This document shows, one piece after another, positions 9,201 through 15,140 of a stretch of DNA of 37,096 bases (positions are counted from its first letter, which is position 1; each line of letters starts with the position of its first letter). The notes under the pieces are model-generated. The model was not told the DNA's origin. It searched no databases and saw nothing but the letters and a program-made list of their open reading frames with translations. Both the position numbers and the translations under genes were made by a program. Source of the DNA: an uncultured Bacilli bacterium (lineage in GTDB: Bacteria; Bacillota_I; Bacilli_A; RF39; UBA660); contig CANRDQ010000011.1 in assembly GCA_947629395.1 (NCBI GenBank), forward strand, positions 1 through 37,096, given 5' to 3'.

Positions 9201-12200
9201 ATATCCTTTTATTTGTCCTGCTTCTTTTTCAGTTATATTATATTCTGTTCCATCAAGAATTCCGTAGATAGTCATCTTTTCTCCACCCTTGATAGCAAAG
9301 TCAGCAGTATAAGTATAACCACCATCTGTAGATTCAAAGTTAATATTACCAGTTCTTGTTACTGTATTATTTTTAGTAACAACATAATAATATTCTCCAC
9401 CTACTCTATCAGCAGTACCACGTTTTAATTCAACTGTAAAGTGCCAATCTCTATTAGTATCTGTTCTAGAATCTAATCCCTTAAGAGTTTTAACGATAGA
9501 TAAAGCATTTAATGAACGGTTAACATAATGTACTTCATTTTCGTTTTGAACCGTATTACCAAATCTTGCAGTTCCTGCAGCTTCTGGTATTAATAAATCA
9601 CTTTCTGTATCACCATAAGCTCTAGCAAATCTATATCCATTTTGGATTTGACCTCCAGTTAAAACTTCTTCTACTGTATATTTATAGTCTTTTTCAAGTC
9701 CATTAATTACAAGTCCTTCATTATGTCCTAAACTAAACTTAGCAACATATTTACCAGTACTACTATCTAATTCAAAATTAAGTGTTTCAGTTAAATATTG
9801 AGTATTAGTAGCATACTTAGAATATACTTGAGCTTTTTGTGGTTGAGCATAAGTTGCACTTGATGAAGGAGTAACTTTCATTTGTCTGTTTGAATCGATA
9901 TCAGCAACTACAAATTGGTTTTCTACATGTTGTAATCCATCAAGTGTTGTACCATCAAATTTTTCTAATTGATCTGGTTTTACAAGATAAAAATCTTTTA
10001 CCCAGAATTCCATTGATCCTGCTGGATGATCTTTAATAGCTGTTCTATATAATACTCTACCATCTGCACTATCTGTTAAACCTTTTAAGCTTTTAACATA
10101 AACAGTTCTTCCTGCTCTTGGCTCACTACCTGCGATATCATTATCAGCAGCATTATATAAATGGAATACATGTTCATCAGTATTTCCTCCAACATAAATG
10201 TAGTTTCCATTTTCATCTGTTGCTAATTGGTTATCTTCAGTTTGTAATAATCCTCTTTCATCTGTTAATAAATCAATTGTACTAAGTCTTAATTGCCATT
10301 TTCCAGAATAAGGATTCTTAAATGTTTTAATAGCTTGGAAATCACCTGTATGAACACCGTTTTCGAAACTTAAGGTATAATTGAATTTTTCCTTTCCAGT
10401 TCCGTCTGGTAAAACAGCAGGTTCTGGTTCAACTTCTTTTGTTACTTCAAGAAGGGCATCTGATACTGTAAGTCTACCGTTATTTCCTAGGTATCCATCA
10501 ACAACGATACTTTCACTATCACTGTTTGTACTAGCTGTAGGTAAATAATATGTTCCGGCAGAACCTGTTCTATTTGATTGTTTAGTATGTACATTTTGTG
10601 CCATATCTCCAGTACGAAGTCCACGAACTTTAGTAGCTACATAATAACCATCAGCTGGTTTAACATTATTAACAAAATCTCTAATGTCTCCTGTTGCTGG
10701 ATTATACCAAACTAAGAATTCTCCTGTCTTATCTTTTCCTAGATAAGAACCAAGTTCACTACCTCTACGTTTAACAGCCATATGAACTGTTTCATTATTT
10801 TCTGGTAAATAGTAATCAATAATTATCCAGTAAGCTTTATCAGAAGATACAGATTCTACTTTTTTGTGACTATTTTCAAAACTTTCCAATCCATTTCTTC
10901 CTGTACTAGTTTTAAATACTTTTGTTGCTGTATAGTCAACAGTTACACCATCAACGTAATCATTTTCATTTAATTCATAAAGAGTTAATGGTCTTTGGAA
11001 TGCATAATAACGGTTATCTGCACTTGGAGAGAATGTAAAGTTAGCATCTCCTCTTGATCTTGAGTCATTTGAATCTGTTACATAACCATCATAATTTGTA
11101 CCACTATAATAGTTAGATAAGAAATAAACATTTCCATCAGCATCTGTATGACTTTGAATGTATTCAGCAGATACTTTAGCTAAATCTATATCTAATTTAT
11201 CTTCTGTTTTAATATCATCAGATACACCGATACCATAGAATAATCTAAATGGTGTTGATTGTTTTTTATCAGAAAGATTAGTTGAATATTCTTTTACAGT
11301 TCCATCAACATTAAGTTTGATATTAGCAGTTTGAATAGGTAAAGCTCTTGATGGAATATTAACATAAATCATTGAATCATAACCATTATCAATGACACTA
11401 CCACCAGTTCCTCCTGTATAGTCTCCACTATCTTCTACCCAAACTCTGATTTCATTAAGTGCATATTGAACTTCTCCACTGTTATAACATGGATTATCAT
11501 GTAATACTGCTCTTGCTGCTGTATCTTCTGTTTTTCCAGTAGTAATATTCTTTTCAAATCTATAAATAGTATAAACTTTATTTCTTTGTTCTTCAGGAGC
11601 AGAGTCTACATTTTCAGGAAGTGTTGATACATATTGTCTAGTTGTATCACCATCTAAATAATATATATCTCCATTACTCCAACTTGCATTCTCTCTATTT
11701 TTAACATATTGACCTGTCTCCGGATCTAGATAATACCAACCCATTTCGAAACTACCGAATTGTTTTTGAATTTTTGAGTTAGTATTATAATCATAGATAC
11801 CAGTTTTTACCATACCGTGCATTTGTCCAAATAGTAATAAACCTAAATCATATTGCTTATTATCTGCAAGTGTTACACCTTTATCTTTTACTTCCATATA
11901 TTTACCAATTGGATCCATATATGTTAAGGAATCAGATACACCAGAATCATTGTCTCCTTCAATTGGATTAAATGTTGAACCTAACATTTCATCAAAGATT
12001 TGATCAAAGATGTTAGCGATATCTCCATCAGTAGCAGTATAATATTTATCTATATAATTAACATCATCCAATGATTTAACATCATATTCACTATCTTCAG
12101 GGTGTTTCCAAGTAAATTCAGCATTTCCGCTTCCTACAAATATATAATTTCCTTGTTCAGGGAATCTTGCTGTAGGATTTGAACCAGCAATATATGAATT

Positions 12201-13691
12201 TAAAAGTTCTTCAGTTTTTTTAACTTGAGCTTGTGCATATGTATTTATTTCATTCTTTTTAGCAAATTGTTGATCTTTTGCTATACCTGAAGAATTTTCT
12301 AGATAATAAAAATCAATTTCTCTATCTGGATCTAAATAATCTTTAGGATCAAGAGTACCCAATAATTGCTCATTAGCAAATTCACCAAGATTATTAACAT
12401 TAAATCCAATAGAATAGTTTTTCATATCAGTATTGTAATGAGCTTGAATCTTCTTTTGATAATAACCAGCAAGTAAAAGGTTAGAAACATTTCTTGAAGA
12501 AATCATTTGTGGTTCTTTTTCAAGTTTATTATCTCTTTTATTTCTTGCGTCTGAATTATTATAGTAACCTGTTCCTTCATTACAATCTGCATAGAATGGG
12601 TTAGCAGAAGGATTAGCATATTCTGTACCTGTTCCAGCATTACTGATTACATCTCCATCAAATGGTTGCCACCATTCATAAGAAGTGTTTCCACTATTAC
12701 TACTTTTAGTTGTACTAACAATATTAGTAGCACCATCAGTTAAAGTAATTAAAACTGGAATACGTGCTTCTTCTTTTCCTGTTACAGTATTTCTATAAGT
12801 AGTAGTTTCTTCATCAGCAAGCATCTTCATTCCTTTATATAAAGCACCTTGAAGGTAAGTTGAATCTGCTATCATTAATTTAGTAGTAACTTGGCTACCT
12901 TCATTTACATTACTTTGAATAATAGGAAAATAAACTTTATTATTTGACTTATTTTTTTTATCTGAAACTCTCATATATTGTCCAATACCTTCGGCAGAAC
13001 TGCTTGGAGTATAATGATCAAGAGCTAACAATTGTTGTGCTCCACCACCATATACGATAACACCAACACGGTTATTAGGGTGTACAGGGTGTTCAGGATC
13101 ATTTCCCATTAATTGGTCAATTAAAGTATTTGCTTCATTTAAAACTTTATGTAATGAATCATTAGTATCCATTCTACTATTAGTTAGTCTAGTCATTGAA
13201 CTAGAAATATCTAACAATAATACAACATCAAGGGGTTTTGTACTTTCTCGGTCAACAACTTGAGATGAACCTAAAGTTGAAAAGATATGAAGGAAATCTG
13301 TATTTAATCCTACGTTTGTAGTTACTCCATCATCTTCTTCTTTTAAACCAAGATTAAAAGTTCCTTTTGCATTATTAGCTTCAACTGATTTATCAGCCCA
13401 AACTCTACCTGCATAACGGCTTCCTCTTCCGTTAGGGTCTTCATCAATCAATTGATCTTTATAATCTTCCATTGTATTGTTATCACTAATACGGTCATAT
13501 TTTGATGAACCATCTAAAAATATTTTAGATGATAAATCTATTAAGGTTGTACCTAAACCTAAGCTGTAAAATACAGCTAAACAAACTATGATTCCTGCCA
13601 AAATCATAGTCTTCTTATGAGCCAACTTTTTAATAAAGCTAGCTTTATTATTTAATACACTATTAAATAAATCTCTTACTTTGTTTTTCAT
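6261..13691 (-). CDS. Giant vWA-domain cell-wall-anchored surface protein with tandem stalk repeats
   Basis: A 2476-residue surface protein, probably an adhesin or pilus-like fibre. An N-terminal hydrophobic helix (about 28-48) serves for secretion. A von Willebrand A domain follows: MIDAS DISSSM at 161-166 and a later TLTDGATN loop, extending to about residue 580. A mixed region with a pilin-like domain (about 1080-1390) leads into eight tandem domains of about 125-142 residues, starting near 1393, 1523, 1650, 1787, 1913, 2055, 2177 and 2303. Each opens with a K-x-V-x-G strand and W-x-F. Each closes with a Y-x-V/I-x-E-x-E-A-(D/N) segment and an F/Y-x-N strand. The conserved Lys, Glu and Asn suit self-forming isopeptide bonds, as in Cna-B/SpaA-like domains (inference). 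The C-terminus has NPNTGD, a hydrophobic helix and a basic tail: a sortase signal of NPxTG type. No sortase is in the window. GGGAGTGG precedes the ATG, under a consensus promoter. Confidence 0.9.
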   Translation of the reverse strand: MKNKVRDLFNSVLNNKASFIKKLAHKKTMILAGIIVCLAVFYSLGLGTTLIDLSSKIFLDGSSKYDRISDNNTMEDYKDQLIDEDPNGRGSRYAGRVWADKSVEANNAKGTFNLGLKEEDDGVTTNVGLNTDFLHIFSTLGSSQVVDRESTKPLDVVLLLDISSSMTRLTNSRMDTNDSLHKVLNEANTLIDQLMGNDPEHPVHPNNRVGVIVYGGGAQQLLALDHYTPSSSAEGIGQYMRVSDKKNKSNNKVYFPIIQSNVNEGSQVTTKLMIADSTYLQGALYKGMKMLADEETTTYRNTVTGKEEARIPVLITLTDGATNIVSTTKSSNSGNTSYEWWQPFDGDVISNAGTGTEYANPSANPFYADCNEGTGYYNNSDARNKRDNKLEKEPQMISSRNVSNLLLAGYYQKKIQAHYNTDMKNYSIGFNVNNLGEFANEQLLGTLDPKDYLDPDREIDFYYLENSSGIAKDQQFAKKNEINTYAQAQVKKTEELLNSYIAGSNPTARFPEQGNYIFVGSGNAEFTWKHPEDSEYDVKSLDDVNYIDKYYTATDGDIANIFDQIFDEMLGSTFNPIEGDNDSGVSDSLTYMDPIGKYMEVKDKGVTLADNKQYDLGLLLFGQMHGMVKTGIYDYNTNSKIQKQFGSFEMGWYYLDPETGQYVKNRENASWSNGDIYYLDGDTTRQYVSTLPENVDSAPEEQRNKVYTIYRFEKNITTGKTEDTAARAVLHDNPCYNSGEVQYALNEIRVWVEDSGDYTGGTGGSVIDNGYDSMIYVNIPSRALPIQTANIKLNVDGTVKEYSTNLSDKKQSTPFRLFYGIGVSDDIKTEDKLDIDLAKVSAEYIQSHTDADGNVYFLSNYYSGTNYDGYVTDSNDSRSRGDANFTFSPSADNRYYAFQRPLTLYELNENDYVDGVTVDYTATKVFKTSTGRNGLESFENSHKKVESVSSDKAYWIIIDYYLPENNETVHMAVKRRGSELGSYLGKDKTGEFLVWYNPATGDIRDFVNNVKPADGYYVATKVRGLRTGDMAQNVHTKQSNRTGSAGTYYLPTASTNSDSESIVVDGYLGNNGRLTVSDALLEVTKEVEPEPAVLPDGTGKEKFNYTLSFENGVHTGDFQAIKTFKNPYSGKWQLRLSTIDLLTDERGLLQTEDNQLATDENGNYIYVGGNTDEHVFHLYNAADNDIAGSEPRAGRTVYVKSLKGLTDSADGRVLYRTAIKDHPAGSMEFWVKDFYLVKPDQLEKFDGTTLDGLQHVENQFVVADIDSNRQMKVTPSSSATYAQPQKAQVYSKYATNTQYLTETLNFELDSSTGKYVAKFSLGHNEGLVINGLEKDYKYTVEEVLTGGQIQNGYRFARAYGDTESDLLIPEAAGTARFGNTVQNENEVHYVNRSLNALSIVKTLKGLDSRTDTNRDWHFTVELKRGTADRVGGEYYYVVTKNNTVTRTGNINFESTDGGYTYTADFAIKGGEKMTIYGILDGTEYNITEKEAGQIKGYTTTVKGNNNEGTLIRDAEVEFINNNPAEYDITLGKIVEGFAGDKEKTWNFDITLTAPEGEEIPTEYVCEGEACPTPKIQFNKQEDNTYKATVQLKHGEGITIKDLLEGTTYNIVEQEADLDDYTTSHSGMASGTFGTNVTNDQIVTFTNTKYSYHDLTVGKLVKGEDGDLNKVWTFNIFLTPATGITLDDSYEYEGGVIAGYEGKVTAPADGEITFTKVTGDRRGSYMGTVSVQHGQKVTIKGLPERTRYFVSEINSNRDGYTALIPQQTGSFDSAGASGEVIITNVNLSEHDLIIEKQVEGTDGDKTKDWHFTVKLTPDKTTGMDFPTEYPTTLNGADSTNITFTETPEGSGVYVGHVTLKHNDKVRIKGLPEGTKYEVTEDEADQEQYLTKHTDNTSGTLENATDTQHIIYRNIKLAKQTLTLSKEVLGGAGEYEKPWEFVIKLSREDDIELGTLDPETSKTTVTYPSEGTSNEGVEAPSIDNVTFEKQEDGSYVAKVELKHGQSLTIKDIPENTKYEISETDANTGRYVTYTNVETSGTITSSEGTGITFYNKQPALVDLSLSKIVAGQHGDKNKDWNFTIKFKADENVKFPTEFNYTGTKSGTLTVSKVSEQPDVYEGTVTLKHNDTITINGIPENTKYEIVEKEANEDEYITTVDGEKTGTLQENGTKVTFTNTNLANFDLTIKKNVKGNNVETNKEWDFEIILFSPSVKDLDSTYKYTKNGEDTEYDFNITKNGEGSYVGHIFIKGGESATIKGLPEGTRYIVNEVEADQNGYITTTSENTEGVMDKDGIVVEYNNWRFTRHMLSIEKQLKGNNVDPNREWTFEITLKVPEGMPFETMYPYVMNTKGEGYTVFNQRVDGTYYAVVKLKGGEKITIKDIPNGVEYDVKEVEANTEGYTTTATNEKGTLNDVEEQKVVFVNENNIDKTPKLIKTPSNPNTGDGIMKYIVLLLVSMCELVVVGYFTFKNTKKANSK

Positions 13692-13728
13692 TTTTCAACC
13701 ACTCCCTTTTGTGTACTCGGTACTAATA

Positions 13729-13756
13729 CACGCTACGGCTTTCTATTCTAGTACCA
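13729..13756. repeat. GGTACTA / TAGTACC inverted repeat at the surface-protein promoter
   Basis: The plus strand carries GGTACTA near 13731 and TAGTACC near 13749, on either side of the -10 and start region. The same 7-mers occur in toxin-antitoxin module B (14910-15082). They may form an operator or an RNA hairpin, or the match may be chance. Confidence 0.35.
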
Positions 13757-13773
13757 ACTACTTCTTTTGTCAA
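13745..13773 (-). promoter_or_regulatory. Promoter of the giant surface protein gene
   Basis: The minus strand has a perfect TTGACA -35 (13768-13773), a 17-base spacer and a TAGAAT -10 (13745-13750), about 50 bases before the start codon. It sits inside the terminator region of the upstream 64-residue gene. Confidence 0.8.
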
Positions 13774-13775
13774 TA

Positions 13776-13806
13776 AAAAGAAACCATAAAATGATGATTT
13801 CTTTTT
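13776..13806 (-). terminator. Terminator of the 64-residue gene
   Basis: AAAAAGAAA and TTTCTTTTT arms flank a short imperfect inner stem (CAT/ATG), and the minus strand continues into T-rich sequence. It overlaps the end of the small gene and abuts the next promoter. Confidence 0.6.
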
Positions 13807-13999
13807 ATCTTGTTTTATTTATTTCTGTTATTACTACACCATTATAATATTTATAATTAGCTTTTTCGTTACCAGCTTTTTGATAGCTTTGTTTTTTTAC
13901 GATAGATATTTCTTGTTTAATTGATTTTAAATAAGAAATATCGACCTTGTCTAAATCAACGATATGACCGTTATAAATAAATGTGTTTTCTTCTTTCAT
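13805..13999 (-). CDS. 64-residue hypothetical protein
   Basis: A small, charged, soluble protein with a predicted strand-rich start (FIYNGHIVDLDKVD, 7-20), a Lys-rich helix (about 24-48) and a C-terminal hairpin (YYNGVVITEIN). It has no signal peptide, membrane helix or recognised motif. The gene looks real: GAGGGG precedes the ATG, a consensus promoter lies at 14027-14055 and a terminator follows. It is a separate unit between the giant surface protein and the toxin-antitoxin-like region. The function is unknown. Confidence 0.7.
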   Translation of the reverse strand: MKEENTFIYNGHIVDLDKVDISYLKSIKQEISIVKKQSYQKAGNEKANYKYYNGVVITEINKTR

Positions 14000-14026
14000 T
14001 GCCTATTTCCCCTCTCTTGGCCTCAT

Positions 14027-14055
14027 ATTATAACACAAAAAATATTAAATGTCAA
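14027..14055 (-). promoter_or_regulatory. Consensus promoter of the 64-residue gene
   Basis: The minus strand carries exact TTGACA (14050-14055) and TATAAT (14027-14032) boxes with a 17-base spacer, the textbook sigma-A optimum. The gene is probably highly transcribed. Confidence 0.85.
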
Positions 14056-14142
14056 GAAATTTATAAAGGCTAATAACTTCAAGAAATGTTTTTTGAATCA
14101 TCTTATATCTCTATTTAATTAATATTTCTATTAAACACAAAA

Positions 14143-14171
14143 AATGACTAACTATTACTAGCTAGTCATTA
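14143..14171 (-). terminator. Minus-strand terminator with no obvious gene
   Basis: AATGACTA and TAGTCATT form an 8-bp stem around a 12-base loop, and the minus strand continues into six T. No minus-strand gene lies just upstream. It may stop read-through from antisense RNA A, or end an unseen RNA. Confidence 0.55.
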
Positions 14172-14217
14172 TATTATTACATGAAATATTTTGTTTAGGC
14201 TAAATAATTAATCCATG

Positions 14218-14246
14218 TTCGATTGTTTCATAATATCAATTATAAA
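14218..14246 (+). promoter_or_regulatory. Putative promoter of small-peptide mRNA A
   Basis: A plus-strand TTCGAT (14218-14223) and TATAAA (14241-14246) are separated by 17 bases. This would give a leader of about 55 nucleotides before the peptide ORF. The -35 is weak. Confidence 0.5.
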
Positions 14247-14267
14247 ATTTATCAGAACATTTGATGT

Positions 14268-14302
14268 GAGTGTGTCCTCCACTCTTGAGAAAGAAAGGAG
14301 GG
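14268..14302 (+). promoter_or_regulatory. Leader element A: possible Shine-Dalgarno masking and repeat GAGTGT
   Basis: CCTCC (14276-14280) is complementary to the GGAGG (14297-14301) of the ribosome site, so the leader can fold over it. GAGTG (14268-14272) can also pair with CACTC (14280-14284). The GAGTGT just before CCTCC recurs downstream at 14420-14425. Confidence 0.55.
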
Positions 14303-14307
14303 ATACA

Positions 14308-14400
14308 ATGAAAAAAAGGACTTTTATAATAAAAGCCCTTCGGCTTATTGCTATCATTTTATTACTCCTTACCTTATTGGTAATAGCAATAAAAATATGA
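14308..14400 (+). CDS. 30-residue hydrophobic peptide A, candidate type I toxin
   Basis: The ATG follows a near-perfect ribosome site, AAAGGAGGG, at 14294-14302. The peptide has a basic start (MKKRTF, then Lys9 and Arg12) and one hydrophobic helix (about 13-28), ending in IKI. Charge plus a single helix in about 30 residues is the profile of Fst-, TxpA- and BsrG-like membrane toxins, though the sequence matches none that I can recall. A convergent antisense promoter lies at 14513-14541, and the two predicted RNAs overlap in the 3' region. The frame is open further upstream from a TTG, but only this ATG has a ribosome site. A paralogous peptide of equal length lies at 14954. The role as toxin is inferred. 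Confidence 0.65.
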   Translation: MKKRTFIIKALRLIAIILLLLTLLVIAIKI

Positions 14401-14428
14401 CACTCAATCAGCATTGATCGAGTGTCAT
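14397..14428 (-). terminator. Terminator of antisense RNA A, overlapping the peptide stop
   Basis: ATGACACTC (14397-14405) and GAGTGTCAT (14420-14428) form a perfect 9-bp stem, extended inwards by AATCA/TTGAT. On the minus strand it runs into ATATTTTTATT. On the plus strand there is no T-run, so it serves the antisense RNA. Confidence 0.75.
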
Positions 14429-14447
14429 CCCTTAATAATTAGAGACG

Positions 14448-14484
14448 ACATTCGCTTGCAAAATCGAATGTTCCTCTTTTTTTT
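14448..14484 (+). terminator. Terminator of peptide mRNA A
   Basis: ACATTCG (14448-14454) and CGAATGT (14465-14471) form a 7-bp stem followed on the plus strand by eight T (14477-14484). The mRNA would be about 230 nucleotides long. Confidence 0.8.
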
Positions 14485-14512
14485 ATTGTATGCAAGTTTC
14501 CTTGACATATTC

Positions 14513-14541
14513 ATAATAACAAAAAAAAGAACTTTTTTCAA
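14513..14541 (-). promoter_or_regulatory. Promoter of antisense RNA A
   Basis: The minus strand has TTGAAA (14536-14541), a 17-base spacer and TATTAT (14513-14518). The -35 lies in the loop of a GAACTT/AAGTTC hairpin with a T-run, itself an apparent terminator. The layout matches the promoter of antisense RNA B exactly. Confidence 0.65.
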
Positions 14542-14583
14542 GTTCTCTATATTAAGTTCGAATAATTCGAACAGATTTCCTAA

Positions 14584-14593
14584 TGGTAGCCTA
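14584..14593. repeat. Copy of the tRNA-Glu 3' end (att-like remnant)
   Basis: TGGTAGCCTA is identical to the CCA end and acceptor strand of the tRNA at 15216-15225. It is preceded in both places by TTTCCTA and by homologous flank (14487-14550 versus 15115-15181). The match stops inside the acceptor stem. Confidence 0.5.
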
Positions 14594-14621
14594 AAGAAAG
14601 GAGTATAACAACTTTATTTTA

Positions 14622-14788
14622 TTATTTTCTTTTGTTATAAAAATCAATTTCCTGATTTCTATTAAAATAAGTAAAATATAGATTGCCGCTATCACAATAT
14701 ATTATTCCTAATTTTTTATTGTCATCATCAAATAATAATTATAAAATTCACTATCACTTATATTATTTCTTAATATCTTCAATATCAT
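14622..14788 (-). pseudogene. Frameshifted gene remnant between the two modules
   Basis: Minus-strand frames read as normal protein but are split. ILRNNISDSEFYNYY is in one frame; DDDNKKLGIIYCDSGNLYF and a further NRNQEIDFYNKRK to a stop at 14622 are in another. The switch comes in the Tyr/Asp-rich joint (the TTTGATGATGAC region). No ribosome site or start fits the second frame. The family is not recognised. The remaining sequence of 14594-14850 is AT-rich with nothing else visible. Confidence 0.4.
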
Positions 14789-14854
14789 CACTTTCTTATT
14801 TTTTGACAATATGCGAGTATGTTTCCTAAATTATCAAAATTTAATATAAATGTA

Positions 14855-14883
14855 TTGTGTTAAAAACATTTGTTTGATATAAT
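14855..14883 (+). promoter_or_regulatory. Promoter of small-peptide mRNA B
   Basis: A plus-strand TTGTGT (14855-14860) lies 17 bases from a perfect TATAAT (14878-14883). Transcription would start near 14890, leaving a leader of about 65 nucleotides. Confidence 0.7.
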
Positions 14884-14909
14884 CTTTTCAGGAATACTTA
14901 ATTAGTTTG

Positions 14910-14946
14910 GGTACTATTCTCCTTTACTTTTTAAAGTGAAAGGAGG
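14910..14946 (+). promoter_or_regulatory. Leader hairpin B masking the Shine-Dalgarno
   Basis: CTCCTTT plus ACTTT (14919-14930) pairs with AAAGT plus AAAGGAG (14933-14945), 12 base pairs with a single bulged G and a two-base loop. It buries the AAAGGAGG ribosome site. Just upstream is GGTACTAT (14910-14917), complementary to ATAGTACC at 15029-15036 and 15075-15082. Confidence 0.75.
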
Positions 14947-14953
14947 TGAAATT

Positions 14954-15046
14954 ATGAGAAAATCAGAGAAATATCTTTGTACTATCATAATACTCCTTAT
15001 TATTGTGATTTTAATCATATTAATAAAAATAGTACCAACTGTATAA
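14954..15046 (+). CDS. 30-residue hydrophobic peptide B, candidate type I toxin
   Basis: The ATG follows the perfect ribosome site AAAGGAGGTG, which is sequestered in a strong leader hairpin. The peptide begins MRKSEKYLCT, continues as an uninterrupted hydrophobic helix (about 8-24) and ends IKIVPTV. It has the same length and design as peptide A, and the shared coding tail AATAAAAATA doubles as the T-run of the antisense terminator in both. It has its own promoter, an antisense promoter at 15141-15169 and separate terminators for the two strands. Toxicity is inferred; a regulatory or signalling membrane peptide is the alternative. Confidence 0.65.
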   Translation: MRKSEKYLCTIIILLIIVILIILIKIVPTV

Positions 15047-15056
15047 GTCGGTACTA
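15030..15056 (-). terminator. Terminator of antisense RNA B
   Basis: TAGTACC (15030-15036) and GGTACTA (15050-15056) form a 7-bp stem. The minus strand then enters TTTTTATT. It overlaps the last codons of peptide B. Confidence 0.7.
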
Positions 15057-15078
15057 AACTAAAATAATCTTAGGATAG

Positions 15079-15115
15079 TACCTAACTCATCAAAATTAGG
15101 TATTCCTTTTTTATT
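15079..15115 (+). terminator. Terminator of peptide mRNA B
   Basis: TACCTAA and TTAGGTA arms enclose a short loop and are followed on the plus strand by a T-rich run (six T, then ATTTT). Confidence 0.75.
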
Positions 15116-15140
15116 TTATGCAAATTTCCTTGACAAATAC

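Larger units (their letters stand above)
14390..14505 (-). ncRNA. Predicted antisense antitoxin RNA A
   Basis: Predicted from a minus-strand promoter at 14513-14541 and a terminator at 14397-14428, giving an RNA of about 115 nucleotides. It is fully complementary to the last codons and 3' untranslated region of peptide mRNA A, and contains no ORF with a ribosome site. Through its ACACTC element it could also pair with GAGTGT in the leader next to the Shine-Dalgarno. Convergent 3' overlap is the arrangement of TxpA/RatA, BsrG/SR4 and the par/Fst systems. Confidence 0.6.
15020..15133 (-). ncRNA. Predicted antisense antitoxin RNA B
   Basis: Predicted from the promoter at 15141-15169 to the terminator at 15030-15056, about 110 nucleotides. 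It overlaps the 3' end and 3' untranslated region of peptide mRNA B. It carries TAGTACC, complementary to the GGTACTA beside the ribosome site in the mRNA leader as well as to the overlap region, so it could contact both ends of the mRNA as RNA II does in par/Fst loci. Confidence 0.6.

Noticed and set aside
6646..9428. Several 70-115-residue ORFs inside the giant surface protein gene
   Set aside because: They arise from the repetitive, Thr/Glu-rich coding sequence read in other frames and have no initiation signals.
6785..9510. Tandem repeats considered as a CRISPR or other DNA-level repeat array
   Set aside because: The period of about 380-430 bases is protein-level domain repetition with diverged DNA, not short identical repeats with spacers.
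14208..14414. 68-residue minus-strand ORF opposite peptide A
   Set aside because: No ribosome site, lies entirely antisense to the peptide mRNA and its leader, and its composition is explained by the complementary strand.
14414..14608. 64-residue plus-strand ORF after peptide A
   Set aside because: It has no ribosome site and runs through the mRNA terminator and the antisense promoter hairpins.
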